Assembly (NCBI GenBank): GCA_949357655.1
Contig: CASHTG010000017.1
Span: forward strand, 62,001-126,000
From: Parascedosporium putredinis
Taxonomy: Eukaryota; Ascomycota; Sordariomycetes; Microascales; Microascaceae
Reading direction: 5' to 3'
DNA length: 64,000 bases
The translations under genes and the position numbers were made by a program. The notes under the pieces are model-generated. The model was not told the origin of the DNA. It did no database searches and worked only from the letters and a program-made list of their open reading frames with translations. Shown here in pieces: positions 22,550 through 33,206 of the stretch (position 1 is its first letter; every line of letters begins with the position of its first letter).

Positions 22550-23740
22550 ATGTCAAACCCTCGTGTACAGCAAGCCGCGTTGATTGAAAATCCCGGTCCG
22601 CAGGCCATCATCAGGATCCATAAGGATGTCCCGATAAGCGAGCCGGGACCAAATGAAATATTGGTCAAACTGGAATATACAGGCATCTGGTACGTTTACA
22701 TAGGCTCCGAGATCCGGCGTGTTTGTAATCAATCTAATGCAAGTGCATCTTTTTCTCTCGTTTCACAGTGGCTCCGAGCTACGGGCACTCTACGGTTATG
22801 GCCCGTATCAAACAGTCGTCGGCCACGAGGGCGTCGGCACCGTCGTCAAGCTCGGCCCCGGCGTCCAAGACGATTTCCTTCACCAAAGAGTCGGGGTCAA
22901 ATGGGTCTACAGCGCCTGCGGCGAATGCGCCATCTGCCGCAAGGGCTTCGAAAACAACTGCCCGAACCAGATCAACACGGGCCGCCACGTCGCGGGCACG
23001 CTCCAGCAGTACGTCGTGGCCGACGCGCGCTACGTGACGCCCATCCCTGCCGATTTGCCGAGCGAGACTGCCGCGCCCCTGCTCTGCGCGGGGCTCACCA
23101 TGGCGGGCGCCGTCTCCAAGCTCCGTGATTTGGAGGCAGGTGATTGGGTCGTTGTGCTGGGGGCCGGTGGTGGATTAGGTCATTTGGGGGTCCAGATCGC
23201 GCGCCGCCTCGCCAAACTCCGAGTTATCGCCGTGGATTCGGGGAGGCCAAACGGAAACTTTCCCTGGAGAGCGGCGCGGACCACTTTGTGGACTATAGGG
23301 AGGAGAATGTCGAGGAAAGGGTCAAGGCCATCACGGAGGGCGAAGGTGCGGCCGCGGCGCTGGTGGTGCCTGCTTCCGAGGAGGCGTTTGCCGTGGCGCC
23401 GCGCGTGGTGAGGAATATGGGAGCCATTCTGACCATTGGACTGCCCCGGAATGATTATGAGATACCCTTGTCCGCGTCTTTATGTTCTGCCCGAAGTAAG
23501 TATACCACTATAACACTCCCGTTTTCACATATTCAAGCGGTGCTAACCTTGCCTAGGCCTCACCGTCGCCGGGGTCGCCACCGGTACCGAGCAACAGATG
23601 CGCGATCTCCTCGGCCATGCTGTGACGGGGAGATCAAGCCAGCTGTCGAGGTGGCCAATTTCGAGGATATCCCTGACATTTTTGAGAAGCTGAAGACGGG
23701 CTCAATTGTCGGTCGCATTGTGGTCAAAATCCCCCAGTAA
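22550..23740 (+). CDS. Zinc-type alcohol dehydrogenase (MDR superfamily)
   Basis: NAD-dependent medium-chain alcohol dehydrogenase, about 350 residues. The ATG at 22550 is preferred to an upstream in-frame TTG. Exon 1 (22550-22689) ends inside the catalytic-zinc Cys codon: spliced to 22769 it reads GICGSE. Then GHEGVGTVV (zinc His/Glu), a structural-zinc cluster C-GECAICRKGFENNC, and the coenzyme fold VLGAGGGLGHLGVQ. A last intron spans 23496-23556. Two single-base losses: the G4 run 23240-23243 (restoring GEAKRKLSLESGADH) and the G4 run 23627-23630 (restoring GEIKPAVEV). The C-terminus is GRIVVKIPQ as in yeast-type ADHs. It might act with the P450 and SDR, but it could equally be a general fermentative or detoxifying ADH. 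Confidence 0.88.
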
Positions 23741-23886
23741 TTAAAAATGGCGCGTCAATCTAGCATGGGTACATATTCTCAGTGGGGCGGTATATCGTGT
23801 AAATCATGGTCCATTTTAGTACAAACGATTATACAAATACAATGCTAGATGCCGCCGGATATGCATACAAAGGGGAAAGAAAAAAC

Positions 23887-25118
23887 TTATTTAGCCTCCT
23901 TCTTCGCCTTGTCGACAATCTCCTGAGCCTTGGCAGATTTCTTCTCTAGGACCTGCTTCACTTCTTCCATAGTTTCCTTCAACAGCTTCTCGCCTTCGTC
24001 CTTGTGCTTTTCGGCAACCTCCTTCAGCTGGTTCACCTTGGACAAGACGTCTCCGCCGCTGGGCAGCAGCTTGAAGTACTGGTCAAGGCCCAGACCCTCG
24101 GACACCTTGGAGCCCTTGGACTTGGTCTTCTCGACGGCCTTCTTGACGTAGTCTTCGAGGTTGCCGAGGTTGTCGGAATCGACGGCGGACTTGGCCTTTT
24201 CGAAAAGCTCCTTTGCGTTGCCCTGCTTCAGCGCCTCGACGTTGTCCTCGATGAGCGACTTGACCTTTTCATTCTTCTCGAGAAGGGGCTTGGCCTGCTC
24301 CATGGCCTTGTTCCACGAATCGTCGCCCAGCTTCTTCATCGCTTCCACCTTTTCTTCCAGCACCTTTCGAGCCTTGTCGAGGTTGGCCGCGGTGAAGCCG
24401 CCCCCGACAATCTCCTTGACCTGCTTAAACGTCTTGTCGACCTGCTCCTTGGCCTCCGGGCCGTACTCTGCGCTCATCTTCTTCAGCTGGTCGACGCCGC
24501 CGCCGAGCTTTTCCTTGGCGTCGGGATGATTGTCGAGGACGTCGGAGAAGGCGTCACCCGCCAGGTCGGCGAGCTTCTTGGAGACGTCGGTGAGGATCTT
24601 GACGGCCTCGGACGCGCTCTCCATGCTCAAGCCTCCCTTGGAGACGGTCTGGAACTGCTTATAGGCATCGCTGACGATCTGGTTCACCTCGTCACCGTGG
24701 TCCTTGCGGAGCTGGTCAATGTCCTCGAAGGCGGAGTCGATGAAGGGGCGCGCGCCGGGGATCCAGCCGAGGTACGAGTAGCAGTATTCCTTGATGAATT
24801 TGATCGCCTGGTCCCCGTCCGCCGTCGTCTTTTGCAGCTTCTTCGACGCCTCTTGGTATTTCGCCGAGGCCTCCCGCGCGCCCTTGTTGATGGCGCTCTG
24901 CATCCTCCCGCGGGGGTCATGAGGTAGATTCCGTAGAGGGCGGCGCCCGCGGCGACACCACCGGCCGCGCCGGCCGCGAAGTGCGAGCTACCCTTGGCAG
25001 CGGTGCTGGACGAGGTGGAAGACTGGAATCGCACCTGGCGGGGTTTGCAGGTGCGGACGCGGCCGGCGACCCTGGTGGCGGGGGCACGCGCATTGCGTAC
25101 GGCTTGGTTCGCGAACAT
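23887..25118 (-). CDS. Helical, probably mitochondrial inner-membrane-anchored protein of unknown function
   Basis: About 410 residues. The first ~40 are Arg/Ser-rich and lack acidic residues (RNARAPATRVAGRVRT), a plausible mitochondrial presequence. A Gly/Ala-rich transmembrane stretch follows (HFAAGAAGGVAAGAALYGIY). The rest is Lys/Glu-rich amphipathic helix with many heptad-like repeats (KKLADLAGDAF, DKTFKQVKEIV, KAMEQAKPLLEK, LKETMEEVKQVL), resembling LEA or apolipoprotein-type helices. There are no catalytic motifs. One base is missing near 24904, between TPAGG and the following MQSAINKG; the long helical part is otherwise uninterrupted. I do not recognise a characterised orthologue; relatives are annotated as hypothetical in many ascomycetes. 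Confidence 0.75.
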
Positions 25119-26671
25119 GGCGGCGTGTAGTGGTGATCGAGAGGTAGATAAGTTTGAAAAAAATAGGTGACCAAGCGAAGGGGGTGGAAAGGGCGAGGAG
25201 GAGGATTGGTAAATGTTAATTAATTGAAGGGATGAAGAACAGTAGAGGACAGGAACACTAGTGGATGGGCAATAAAATACATTTTAAAGCTTTCCCAAGT
25301 CTCTCGAAGCTACCTCGGGCCCTGCTCAATTCGAGCTGCCAAACTGGCTAAGGCACATCTGACGTGACGCTTGGATGACGCCTTGGTCCGGAGAGCAGGT
25401 TCATCGCCGGGTCCGCCTGCAAGACACGCTCGCTCCCTGGAAGACAGCACCAAAGTGGGGTGAGCCCGGCATCAATTGATCGAATGGTGGCTCAATTGGA
25501 CTCGTCGCCCCACAAAACCGTGTCCAGTCGGAACATTTGGCATGCGTGACGTCACCGCTTGTCATTTTTTTGGTCTTTCGCTGCTGTGCCTGGCTGCAAC
25601 GCAAACCGACAGCACAAAGCCGACGGCCCTCATTAGCGTCCTATTATTTCGTGGACCCATTCCACTTGACGAAGATTGCTTAGCCATTTTGGTGGGTTCC
25701 CTTCTTTAAAAGTTGGTCTATTGTGAATTGACTCCGTTTTGACCCATCGGCATCTGGAGACCCTGAAAAGTGGGAATAGGTGAAGCAGCTGGGTGGTGAG
25801 CGAGTCAGCTTGAGCTATGACGCAGGTGACAAGAGTTGGGTACGAGGAGACGGTGTTCTTGCTGCACTCTTGTCCGTAAGTAACCTTTGTGTAACGGGAT
25901 GTGTAATTGTATCATCTACATGTAGTGTCTCTACCCTCAAAGAGATATCGAGCTGTTGCATCGTAGGAAGGACGCCTAAAGACAGAACCATGCGACAACC
26001 ATTGGCACGCTACTAACGATGAGTCTTCGGCCAAGCTTTGGTTGGATTTTCGTGAGCCAGAAAGTGATAGGCCTCCCACTGTGGTGCACGCCAATCGCAA
26101 TAGTTGGTAACCTTTAGATCCTACCGCTTGTGTTACTCGAAAGTACGGGGCAAGCAAACTGACATGCCTCCTTTCGAAGGGTAAGACCCATATAGGTGGA
26201 ACGGCTTTCTAGTGCCTACTGTGGCAATGGTAACTCAACAACGACAATAGACATGCCATAAGCGGATAGAGATCAAGTTCAATGTTGTTATCACCCACTC
26301 ATGCGAAGACGTTGGATTAGCGACCGCTCGTATATAGGCAGCAGGTTTCTAAACAAACCAACACCAGGGCGCCAGGATACATCACTATCATATTGAGTCA
26401 CCGAGTTGTTTGTAACATAAATAGTCTTATATAAACATATGAATCGTAGATACACGTATTAACAAATAAATATAGCGCGGGTGAAAACCCTTGCTGCCCC
26501 CCTTTCCGCCCAGAAGTCGGGCCCTACGCTCTCTTCAGAGCCGTAGATAGCCCTTCTTGCAGCCACAATTAGCCGCAAAACATCACGATCTAAAGAATCA
26601 ACAGCCCGAGCCACAGGCAGATTTTACAATGCCTCCGTTCTCCACGCTGAGAGTCCCTTCAATAAGGCCAC
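25119..26671. other. Intergenic region, no gene seen
   Basis: About 1.55 kb upstream of the helical protein and downstream of the protease. It is AT-rich around 26340-26480 and has no domain-bearing frame. Confidence 0.6.
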
Positions 26672-27654
26672 TTAAGCCCTGTAGGTGTTCCAGAAGCTGT
26701 ACATGCGGGTCTCCTGACCGGCAGTGAATTCCTCATAGCAAGAGCTACACGAAATGAGGAAATGGTTAGAAGTCGAACTAAGGGATAAAATGAAGTCAAG
26801 TCCATGAGGTACACTTACTCGGCGGAGTAGTCCATGTAGTTATGGATGGGGTCAAGGCCGGGCTGGCTGGGGCACGAGTCACGACCAATGGGGCAGCCCG
26901 TGCTGAAGGTGGCCTGGGCAGGGGTATCGGCAACAAAGTCACCGTTGCCGGTGCAGCCGCCCTGGAAAGTGTGGTAGAGACCCATCCAGTGACCAACCTC
27001 GTGGGTTGCGGTCTTGCCAAGGTTGTAGCCCGTCAGGGAACCGCCGGGGACGGTCTGGGCGTTCAGGGAAACGCCATCCCGGTAGAAGGCGGTGCTGCCG
27101 CTGGTGACGGAGGTGGGGAGGTAGGCATAGCCGAGGGAGTCTTCGGTAAGGGTGACCTGGAAGTAGACGTTGAGGTCCTTGTAGGTTCCCTTGCGGAGAG
27201 ACCGCTTCATGGTGAGCTCGCTGCTGTCCTGCGCCCAGCCCGAGTTGACCGTCCTGTCCGTGCCGAGCAGGTTGAAGGCGACGCCGTGGGGAGCAAAGTC
27301 CTTGTTCAGCACGGCAAGCTGGTCGGAAAGCATCTTGTCCTGAAGTGGGTGTTAGGTTTTCTGCACCAGGATGAGTGGAGCGATGATCTTGTCTCTTACA
27401 GTGAGGTAACCGTTGGCGACGGTCGTTCCGGAGGCAACCACGTGGAAGTAGACGCCAACGTTGATCGTCGCGCGGGCGGTCAGGTTGCCGGAAACCCTCG
27501 CTTCCTGGGCCGCGAAGACCTTGGCCATGCCGATGTGCTCCGCATCGGGCTCGGCGGTGCCGCACCCGAAGGCGCCCTTCTTCACCTGGGCGACGCTGGC
27601 CGAGACACCAACGGCCACGGAGCAGGCGGCGACAAATAGGTTCTTGAACAACAT
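26672..27654 (-). CDS. Secreted M43 (pappalysin/cytophagalysin-type) metalloprotease, intact
   Basis: Extracellular zinc endopeptidase, about 280 residues. The ATG is at 27654-27652, giving a signal peptide (LFVAACSVAVGVSA) at the right distance; a longer open N-terminus upstream lacks this placement. Mature start motif FGCGTAEP, then the prodomain-like N-terminal region. The zinc site is HEVGHWMGLYH (about 27000) in the HExxHxxGxxH form, followed by GGCTGNGDFVADTPAQ and the family's Met-turn region HNYMDYS. Introns are 27399-27340 and about 26819-26748 (GT–AG), and the last exon reads SCYEEFTAGQ…YRA. Cysteines pair as in fungal members. No frame break. The role is likely nutrition or host-protein degradation. 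Confidence 0.9.
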
Positions 27655-27810
27655 TGTGAAAAAGAATGAGACCGGAGGACGGAGGTGGACGAGTGCTGTT
27701 ACCGAGGGATGGGCTGTTGCAGGCAAAGACGGGAAATGATCCTAACGAGTGAACGGTGGGCGCATCGATCAAAAAGAAAAGGAGGCCATGATATGCCCTG
27801 CCCGGTCCTT

Positions 27811-27820
27811 TTATACATGT
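27811..27820 (-). promoter_or_regulatory. TATA box of the M43 protease gene
   Basis: TATAAAAG on the minus strand about 160 bp upstream of the ATG, a canonical core-promoter sequence for a strongly expressed secreted enzyme. Confidence 0.5.
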
Positions 27821-29539
27821 CCAAGCTTCCACGATGGTGGAAGCAAGGACCCAACTCTGGGGTAATCTTGGCTGGTTGTAGCCATCATGCCTGCATCACA
27901 TAGCACCCTTCGCTGGTTTCGCTTTGCCAAGGCGTGACACTACCGCGGCAGCATGCCTGCTTTGCCCATGCTCCAGGTCTTAGATAACGCAGATAAGCAA
28001 GGAATTCGGCGTCCCGGTTCGCGAATAGAGAAGAAAAGAAAGAAAAAACAAAAAAGATCCCAAAGGTCCGCGGCGGCGCTAGTCGTTAAGAGAAGGTTGC
28101 ACCGTGGGCTGTGGCCCCCTTCGGGCTCGGGTGCTGAGAGTGAATGGGCGGAGATCGGCGATGGAGCTTAAAACGTGAGGTGGTTTCCGCGCTGCAGGTC
28201 TCCCCTTGATTGGCGGCGGGAGACCCTGCTCGAGCCTGGGCGGGAAATTGAAGTGCCGCTACTAGGGACTTTCGTTCCTGGAATGACCATGTCGCCAGCG
28301 GCGGACAGCACGGGACTCGACCAATTGGGGATATCGAGGAGATGATCAGTGCACGATGATTGCTACACAATTTGCCCATGCTTCCGCCTTCTTTTCTGTC
28401 GTCGCGCTGTCTTTGCCAAGGGGGAAAAAGGTTCCTGGGGGAGGAGACCCACCATTGCAGGTGCTGGTGATGCGGAGAAGACTGCCGAGAGGGCGAGAGC
28501 GGGGAGAGACAGTCACGGGTGGCCGGAATCGCAGGCAAGATTGTGTGCTGGTAGGGCGAAGTGTGGCTGCTGAGCGCGATTCGTCGTGGTGGGAAGGTAG
28601 CAATTGATCTTCAATTGATGTAGAGATTGATATGATTCGATGCGCCTGGGATTTTTGGCGGCGGCTGCAGTGTGACAGCGATGGCTGAGAAGTGGTCCAC
28701 CAGGGCGCCTTTTTTTCTTATCGCGATGCACACATCAGTTGCTATCCCCGAGCAGACGAACTTTTGCAATGCTTCCAAAGCCCAATGGAGCGACTGCGAG
28801 ACTCAACTCTGTGGTCGACATTCCATCGACGAGATACGAGCCTCGGTAACCCTTTTCTCGGCGGTGCCATCTGATAATGTGATTAATTGAACGGATCTTT
28901 CATGCAATGCGATCAATGGTCCGTGCCTGGCCAGCCCTGGATAGATGCAGTTTCACTTTTGGGGGAGGGAGGCTTGGGGATGAACACTGAGTGATGGATT
29001 ATTAGGGGACAAGCACCCCACGTCGGCTAGCAGCTTGGGAAAGATCGGGTGGAGAGTTCCAGATAGAGATGCCAGCTCCACCCCTTTACCCTCCCCTAAT
29101 ACCGAGGGAATTCTTCACTCGGGACTCAGACGTTGATGCGGTTTTATTGCGATTTCTCGTGTTCTAGAGCCTCGGATCCGCACGGCACGATGCAACCAGG
29201 TTTGGGGGACCCTTCGGTGCCAAGAGTCGTAGTTACTCCGGGATTGCCAGACCGTTCCGTCGTTACTTTTGGTTGGGCTCGCACAGCTCGTGACTTGAAG
29301 AGATAATGGATTGCGGCGGGGGGCTCTTTGTGCCTGAGCTTGCTTTTTCGTACGACTATATGGCACATTCGCGCATGACAATACGTGTATCCCGAAGGAA
29401 CCCCATGCATTCACATCCTCAGGATAGCATCACGTCAGTTGTACGAATCAAGGGACCTATTCACGCTTTGAATTTCAACCCATTTTTGCGGACGGGTCGA
29501 GTTTATTAAATTATTATTTCACCACGATGGGCTACGAGA
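27821..29539. other. Intergenic region, no gene seen
   Basis: About 1.7 kb of promoter and 3' flank. It has an A-rich stretch at 28028-28060 and short open frames only. Confidence 0.6.
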
Positions 29540-30152
29540 CTAAGCAAAGGCCACCGGAGCCCCAGACTCTAACAGCTTGGCCTCCCTCCGGAGGCAGTCT
29601 GCCTTGAATTTCCGATAAGCGGTCTCGATTCGCTTCTCGCTCTCGGGGTTCTTGTGGATTGTCCTGGTCGCCGACCAAGTGCCCGTCAGGAAACCCGCCT
29701 CACCGCCAAGGAACAGACCGCCTAGCCCGCAGAAGAAATAGGTAAAGGCATCGCCGAGTCTCGTGGGCCGCATGATGCTGCTGATATCGGGGATGACCTC
29801 TGCGATTGGCGTTAGCGATGATGATGAGCAGGGCGGGCCAGCACCCAGGTGCACCCAGGTGCACTTTTTTTTTCGACATACCTGTACGTCCGTCGGCAAA
29901 CATGACCTGGGTAGGCTTCTGCGCGGCGCGGAAGGCGTTGAACATGTCGACGCGGCCCCGGCGCAACCTGTACGCGAAGAAGACGCCGAGACCCACGCCG
30001 ACAAGTGAGCCGAGAGTGGTGGGCGCGCCGACCCTGGTGGCGGCCTTGTTCAGCACTTGACGGTCACCTTCCGTGAGATCGTGCTGGAGGTGGTCTTGCG
30101 CGAGCTTCGAGAGGTCGTCCTGTTGGGACTTTCGGAGGGCGGCGATGGACAT
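29540..30152 (-). CDS. Small two-TM fungal membrane protein, function unknown
   Basis: About 175 residues from ATG 30152-30150 to TAG 29542-29540. One intron, 29881-29800, joins DGRT to EVIPDISS in phase. There are two glycine-rich hydrophobic segments: TLGSLVGVGLGVFFAY and FTYFFCGLGGLFLGGEAGFLTG, separated by a polar loop, with a basic C-terminal helix (RKFKADCLRREAKLL). The layout is like small mitochondrial or ER membrane proteins. No frame break. It does not match a characterised family I can name. Confidence 0.8.
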
Positions 30153-31807
30153 GGTGGCTGTCGAAGTGATGTATTCTGGCGTGGATGGGCCGGGTTAACG
30201 AAAAGAATTTTACTTGGAGGTAAGAATTACGTCTAGGACAATCGGCCCTGGCTTGTTGCAAGGATGGCCAACCTTTTATTTACGTCTACTTTTGCCTTTT
30301 TCTGCTCTTATCTTCGTGTCATCTCGCTCGCCAGGCATGACAATGAGGAAAAGCTTCAATTCAGGACGGGGGTGAAAGTGGGCATGACGTCAAAGTTCGC
30401 GCAAACCATGCCACCGTTGGATGACGCGACGAGCAGCAAGCGTCCTTTGGGGAAAACTTTCTTGGACGCGAGCGGAATCAAAAAGAGGGACTAGCAACCA
30501 ACTTAAGAAGCTACACTGCGGGGACACGAGTATGCCTCGCGAGCAGACACGAGGGCGGTTCATCGTTAGCGGGCTTCCCTATCTCCACCGACCTTTGGGC
30601 CATTTTCTGCGCGGTTGAAGTTAATAGTCGGTTGCCAAAGTGTAGTAATTACTATTATGGGTGATTATCACTCTCTTGCTGGGCTGCGATGAATGGCTCC
30701 CTCCCGAATCTGGGAAGCTTGGGAAGAGCTGTGAATGTGGTCCGTGCGTGCAATGCGGCCTACATGTACGCTCCAATGTCCCGTCCTGGCCCGATCTTCC
30801 ACTTTGCGTAGGAAGGACAGGACAGACAAGACAAGCTTCGGCCCCCTGCCTGCGCGCGCGTTTGCTGTGGAGGAAACCTCCCGAGAAGGTGGATGGATCT
30901 AGACGCTGGTACCGAGGTAATTGACGGCTCCGGGTTGTTCTCGAGCTCGGGCGATGGGAAAGAAAAGGCGCTAAGCTCTCTTTTCAGGCAGAAGACGATG
31001 AAGGGGCTCATAAAGTGTGCGCAACGGTCAGCTTCGAGCGGTCCTGGGTGTTTTTCTACACTTCCAGTCGAATCACCTAGCTCGCTAGTCCACCGCCTCA
31101 CTTTTGTGCTCGCTGGCGGGCGGTCCGTCTTTGACCATGCATCACCTCTGAAATCACCTCTGAACCAATGAGTTCGTCTGTGTGGATGGGCGGGGTCCCC
31201 TCAATCCCTGTTGGGGTGGTGCGCTCAGCCCCAACTTGCCCAGCTTTAGTCTTGCCCCCCTGCAGCCTGGTCTCGCAGCATCATGAGCACCCTCCTTTCG
31301 GCGCTGGAGCTAAGGAGAAAAAATCAATAAATCGCTGCTGCGGCCACACGGCTCCCTTGTTTTATTTGGGCGGGCGAGGCATTGAGACCCAGCGGCATCA
31401 CCGCAAGAAGCGGTACTGGGGACAAAAACTTGGTCGACGATAACGCGCCAAACGCACCAAACGCACGCCAAAGCACCAAGTCGTTGCACAAACATGTGTC
31501 CCGGGAACGGGCTGACCTGGAAGTTTCGTCGGGGTGCGCGGGGTAATTTCATTTTCTCTTTTTTAGAGCGGGAGGCGAGGCAAGGCGAATATGCAGTTGA
31601 GCTGCCTTTGCATGGTCGGCACGCGAGCACTCTGCGTGTGGCTTGTCTTTTGTCTCAATTGATTGAAAATGATAAAACCAGACCTGCGTGCCTGCCATCC
31701 GGGCCATCTGATTCCAATCTTCGCTCAAAGGTATTCGTTTGCCCCTCGCGCATTGTATTTTGCTCCTGCGAGCTGATAACGAAGCTCGTGATATACCGAT
31801 ATACACC
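30153..31807. other. Intergenic region, no gene seen
   Basis: Divergent region between the small membrane protein (-) and the unknown membrane protein (+). It contains a perfect 12-bp tandem duplication at 31141-31164. No gene is supported. Confidence 0.6.
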
Positions 31808-32984
31808 ATGAACTGCCCCAATCTTGCCCAAGATGAGTCCATTCCCGTGGTTGCCAACAAGACCTCCCTTCCCTAAACTACTTCAACGTCACCGGGAGCA
31901 CGACAGACTGCGGCAAGACGACTTACATCCGGCCTTACCACGGAGGGAGCCTCCTCCCCTGGCCGTACACCTTGGTCCTGCTGATCATCCACCTCCCCGT
32001 CACCATCATGAGAGTCAGACGCTGGCAAAAGTCCAGGCCCTGAGCATCGTGCTCGCGGTCATCAGCATCTTCGTCACGGTGCAGGCGTACACGACCCAAC
32101 TCAAGCCGGATTTGGTCATGGTGTGGATGCCCCTGCCCATCACCCTGGACATTGGCGCCATGATGCAGCTCGCCTTCCTCATCATCCAGGAGAACGGCGC
32201 CGTCATACTCTGGCGCTCCCTTAAACATTCGCTGAGGCTACCCGCAAACCGCATCAGTTATCCGTACCCGTCCTCCGTCACCGACCGTAGGGCAAGTAAG
32301 ACGGAGGGTGGTTTCAGCCAGGCGCCCGGCGCCCGGAGCTCCTCCGTCCGGATATCAACCCTCCACGTCTCCACCCCGCCGAGGGGGACGATTTGGTGGG
32401 AAAGGCCTGGGTCGCGCTCCTGGCTCTCGTCTTGATGATCGTCTTGCTCGCATTGCAGCTTACCGGTCTTGGCTTCGCGGGGCCGGTATGCAAAGACGGC
32501 CGAGGAGATGGAGGCGCAGTGGTGCTCTCCCGCCTTCCAGGACGGAAGCTCCGTGATTGCCGACTGCGCAGTTCACCACATCGTGCCCGGACGAGACGGG
32601 ACCATCGACTGTATCAAGCTGCCGGGCACGGACCAAAAGAAGTGGCTCGTGGCGACCGTGGCCATCATTTCGGTTTCTCTAGTGGCGCAGATCGCCGACG
32701 CCATCATCCTGGTGTACACGAGGCAGAGGGGAAAGCGACCGTGGGTGTCCATGGTGTTCGGGAACATGATTTTGCTGGGGATTATGGGAGCCAGCATCTA
32801 CAGCGCGTTGCACGTGCCGGTGAACGTTGATCGCGGGATCTGGGTGTTTAAACCTCTGCCCGACGGAGAGGGTACGGTGTGCAAAGCGAAGCTGCGAGGT
32901 CCGGCGGTGAGGGGCGAGATAATAGCGTGGACGGATGGGTTCTTGGAGAGTTGGGGTGTTGCCTATAATGGAGGTAGTGATTAG
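31808..32984 (+). CDS. Fungal multi-pass membrane protein of unknown function
   Basis: The ATG is at 31808-31810. Read with frame corrections it gives roughly 390 residues. An N-terminal extracellular-looking part with an N-glycosylation-like NVTGST and a Cys is followed by several hydrophobic segments: YTLVLLIIHLPVTIM, LSIVLAVISIFVTVQ, a Met-rich segment (ITLDIGAMMQLAFLI), VALLALVLMIVLLALQL, LVATVAIISVSLVAQIADAI and MVFGNMILLGIMGASI. A Ser/Pro-rich loop (about 32280-32400) lies in the middle, and the C-terminal tail is soluble. Single-base losses at the C3 run 31871-31873, the A4 run 32027-32030, near 32347 and the G4 run 32479-32482; each restores hydrophobic or acidic sequence. I do not recognise a characterised family. 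Confidence 0.65.
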
Positions 32985-33206
32985 AGTAGTTGCTCAATGC
33001 GCGCTAGAACACAGATTGAGGATAGAACATGAAGACATCAATGGATAGATGAACCATATACCACAGATTTGATCACCACCATGAATGCGTCTACCCCAGC
33101 GGTAACCCACCGTGGTTTAACTCCGTTTTACCCAATTATATTTTCTCGTTAACGTGACTCATTAATCCCGTAACTATTCTCTGATTCTTTTTGCTCTTGG
33201 TTTGGC

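Noticed and set aside
24004..24927. 307-codon open frame on the + strand
   Set aside because: It is the exact antisense of the helical protein; Leu/Asp-rich composition is what antisense of a Lys/Glu/Gln-rich helix gives, and no domain is present.
26842..27639. 265-codon open frame on the + strand
   Set aside because: It is antisense to the M43 protease, and Gly/Val/Asp-rich without motifs.
28086..28538. 150-codon open frame on the - strand
   Set aside because: It begins in a promoter region, has no hydrophobic or catalytic pattern, and overlapping frames are equally open.
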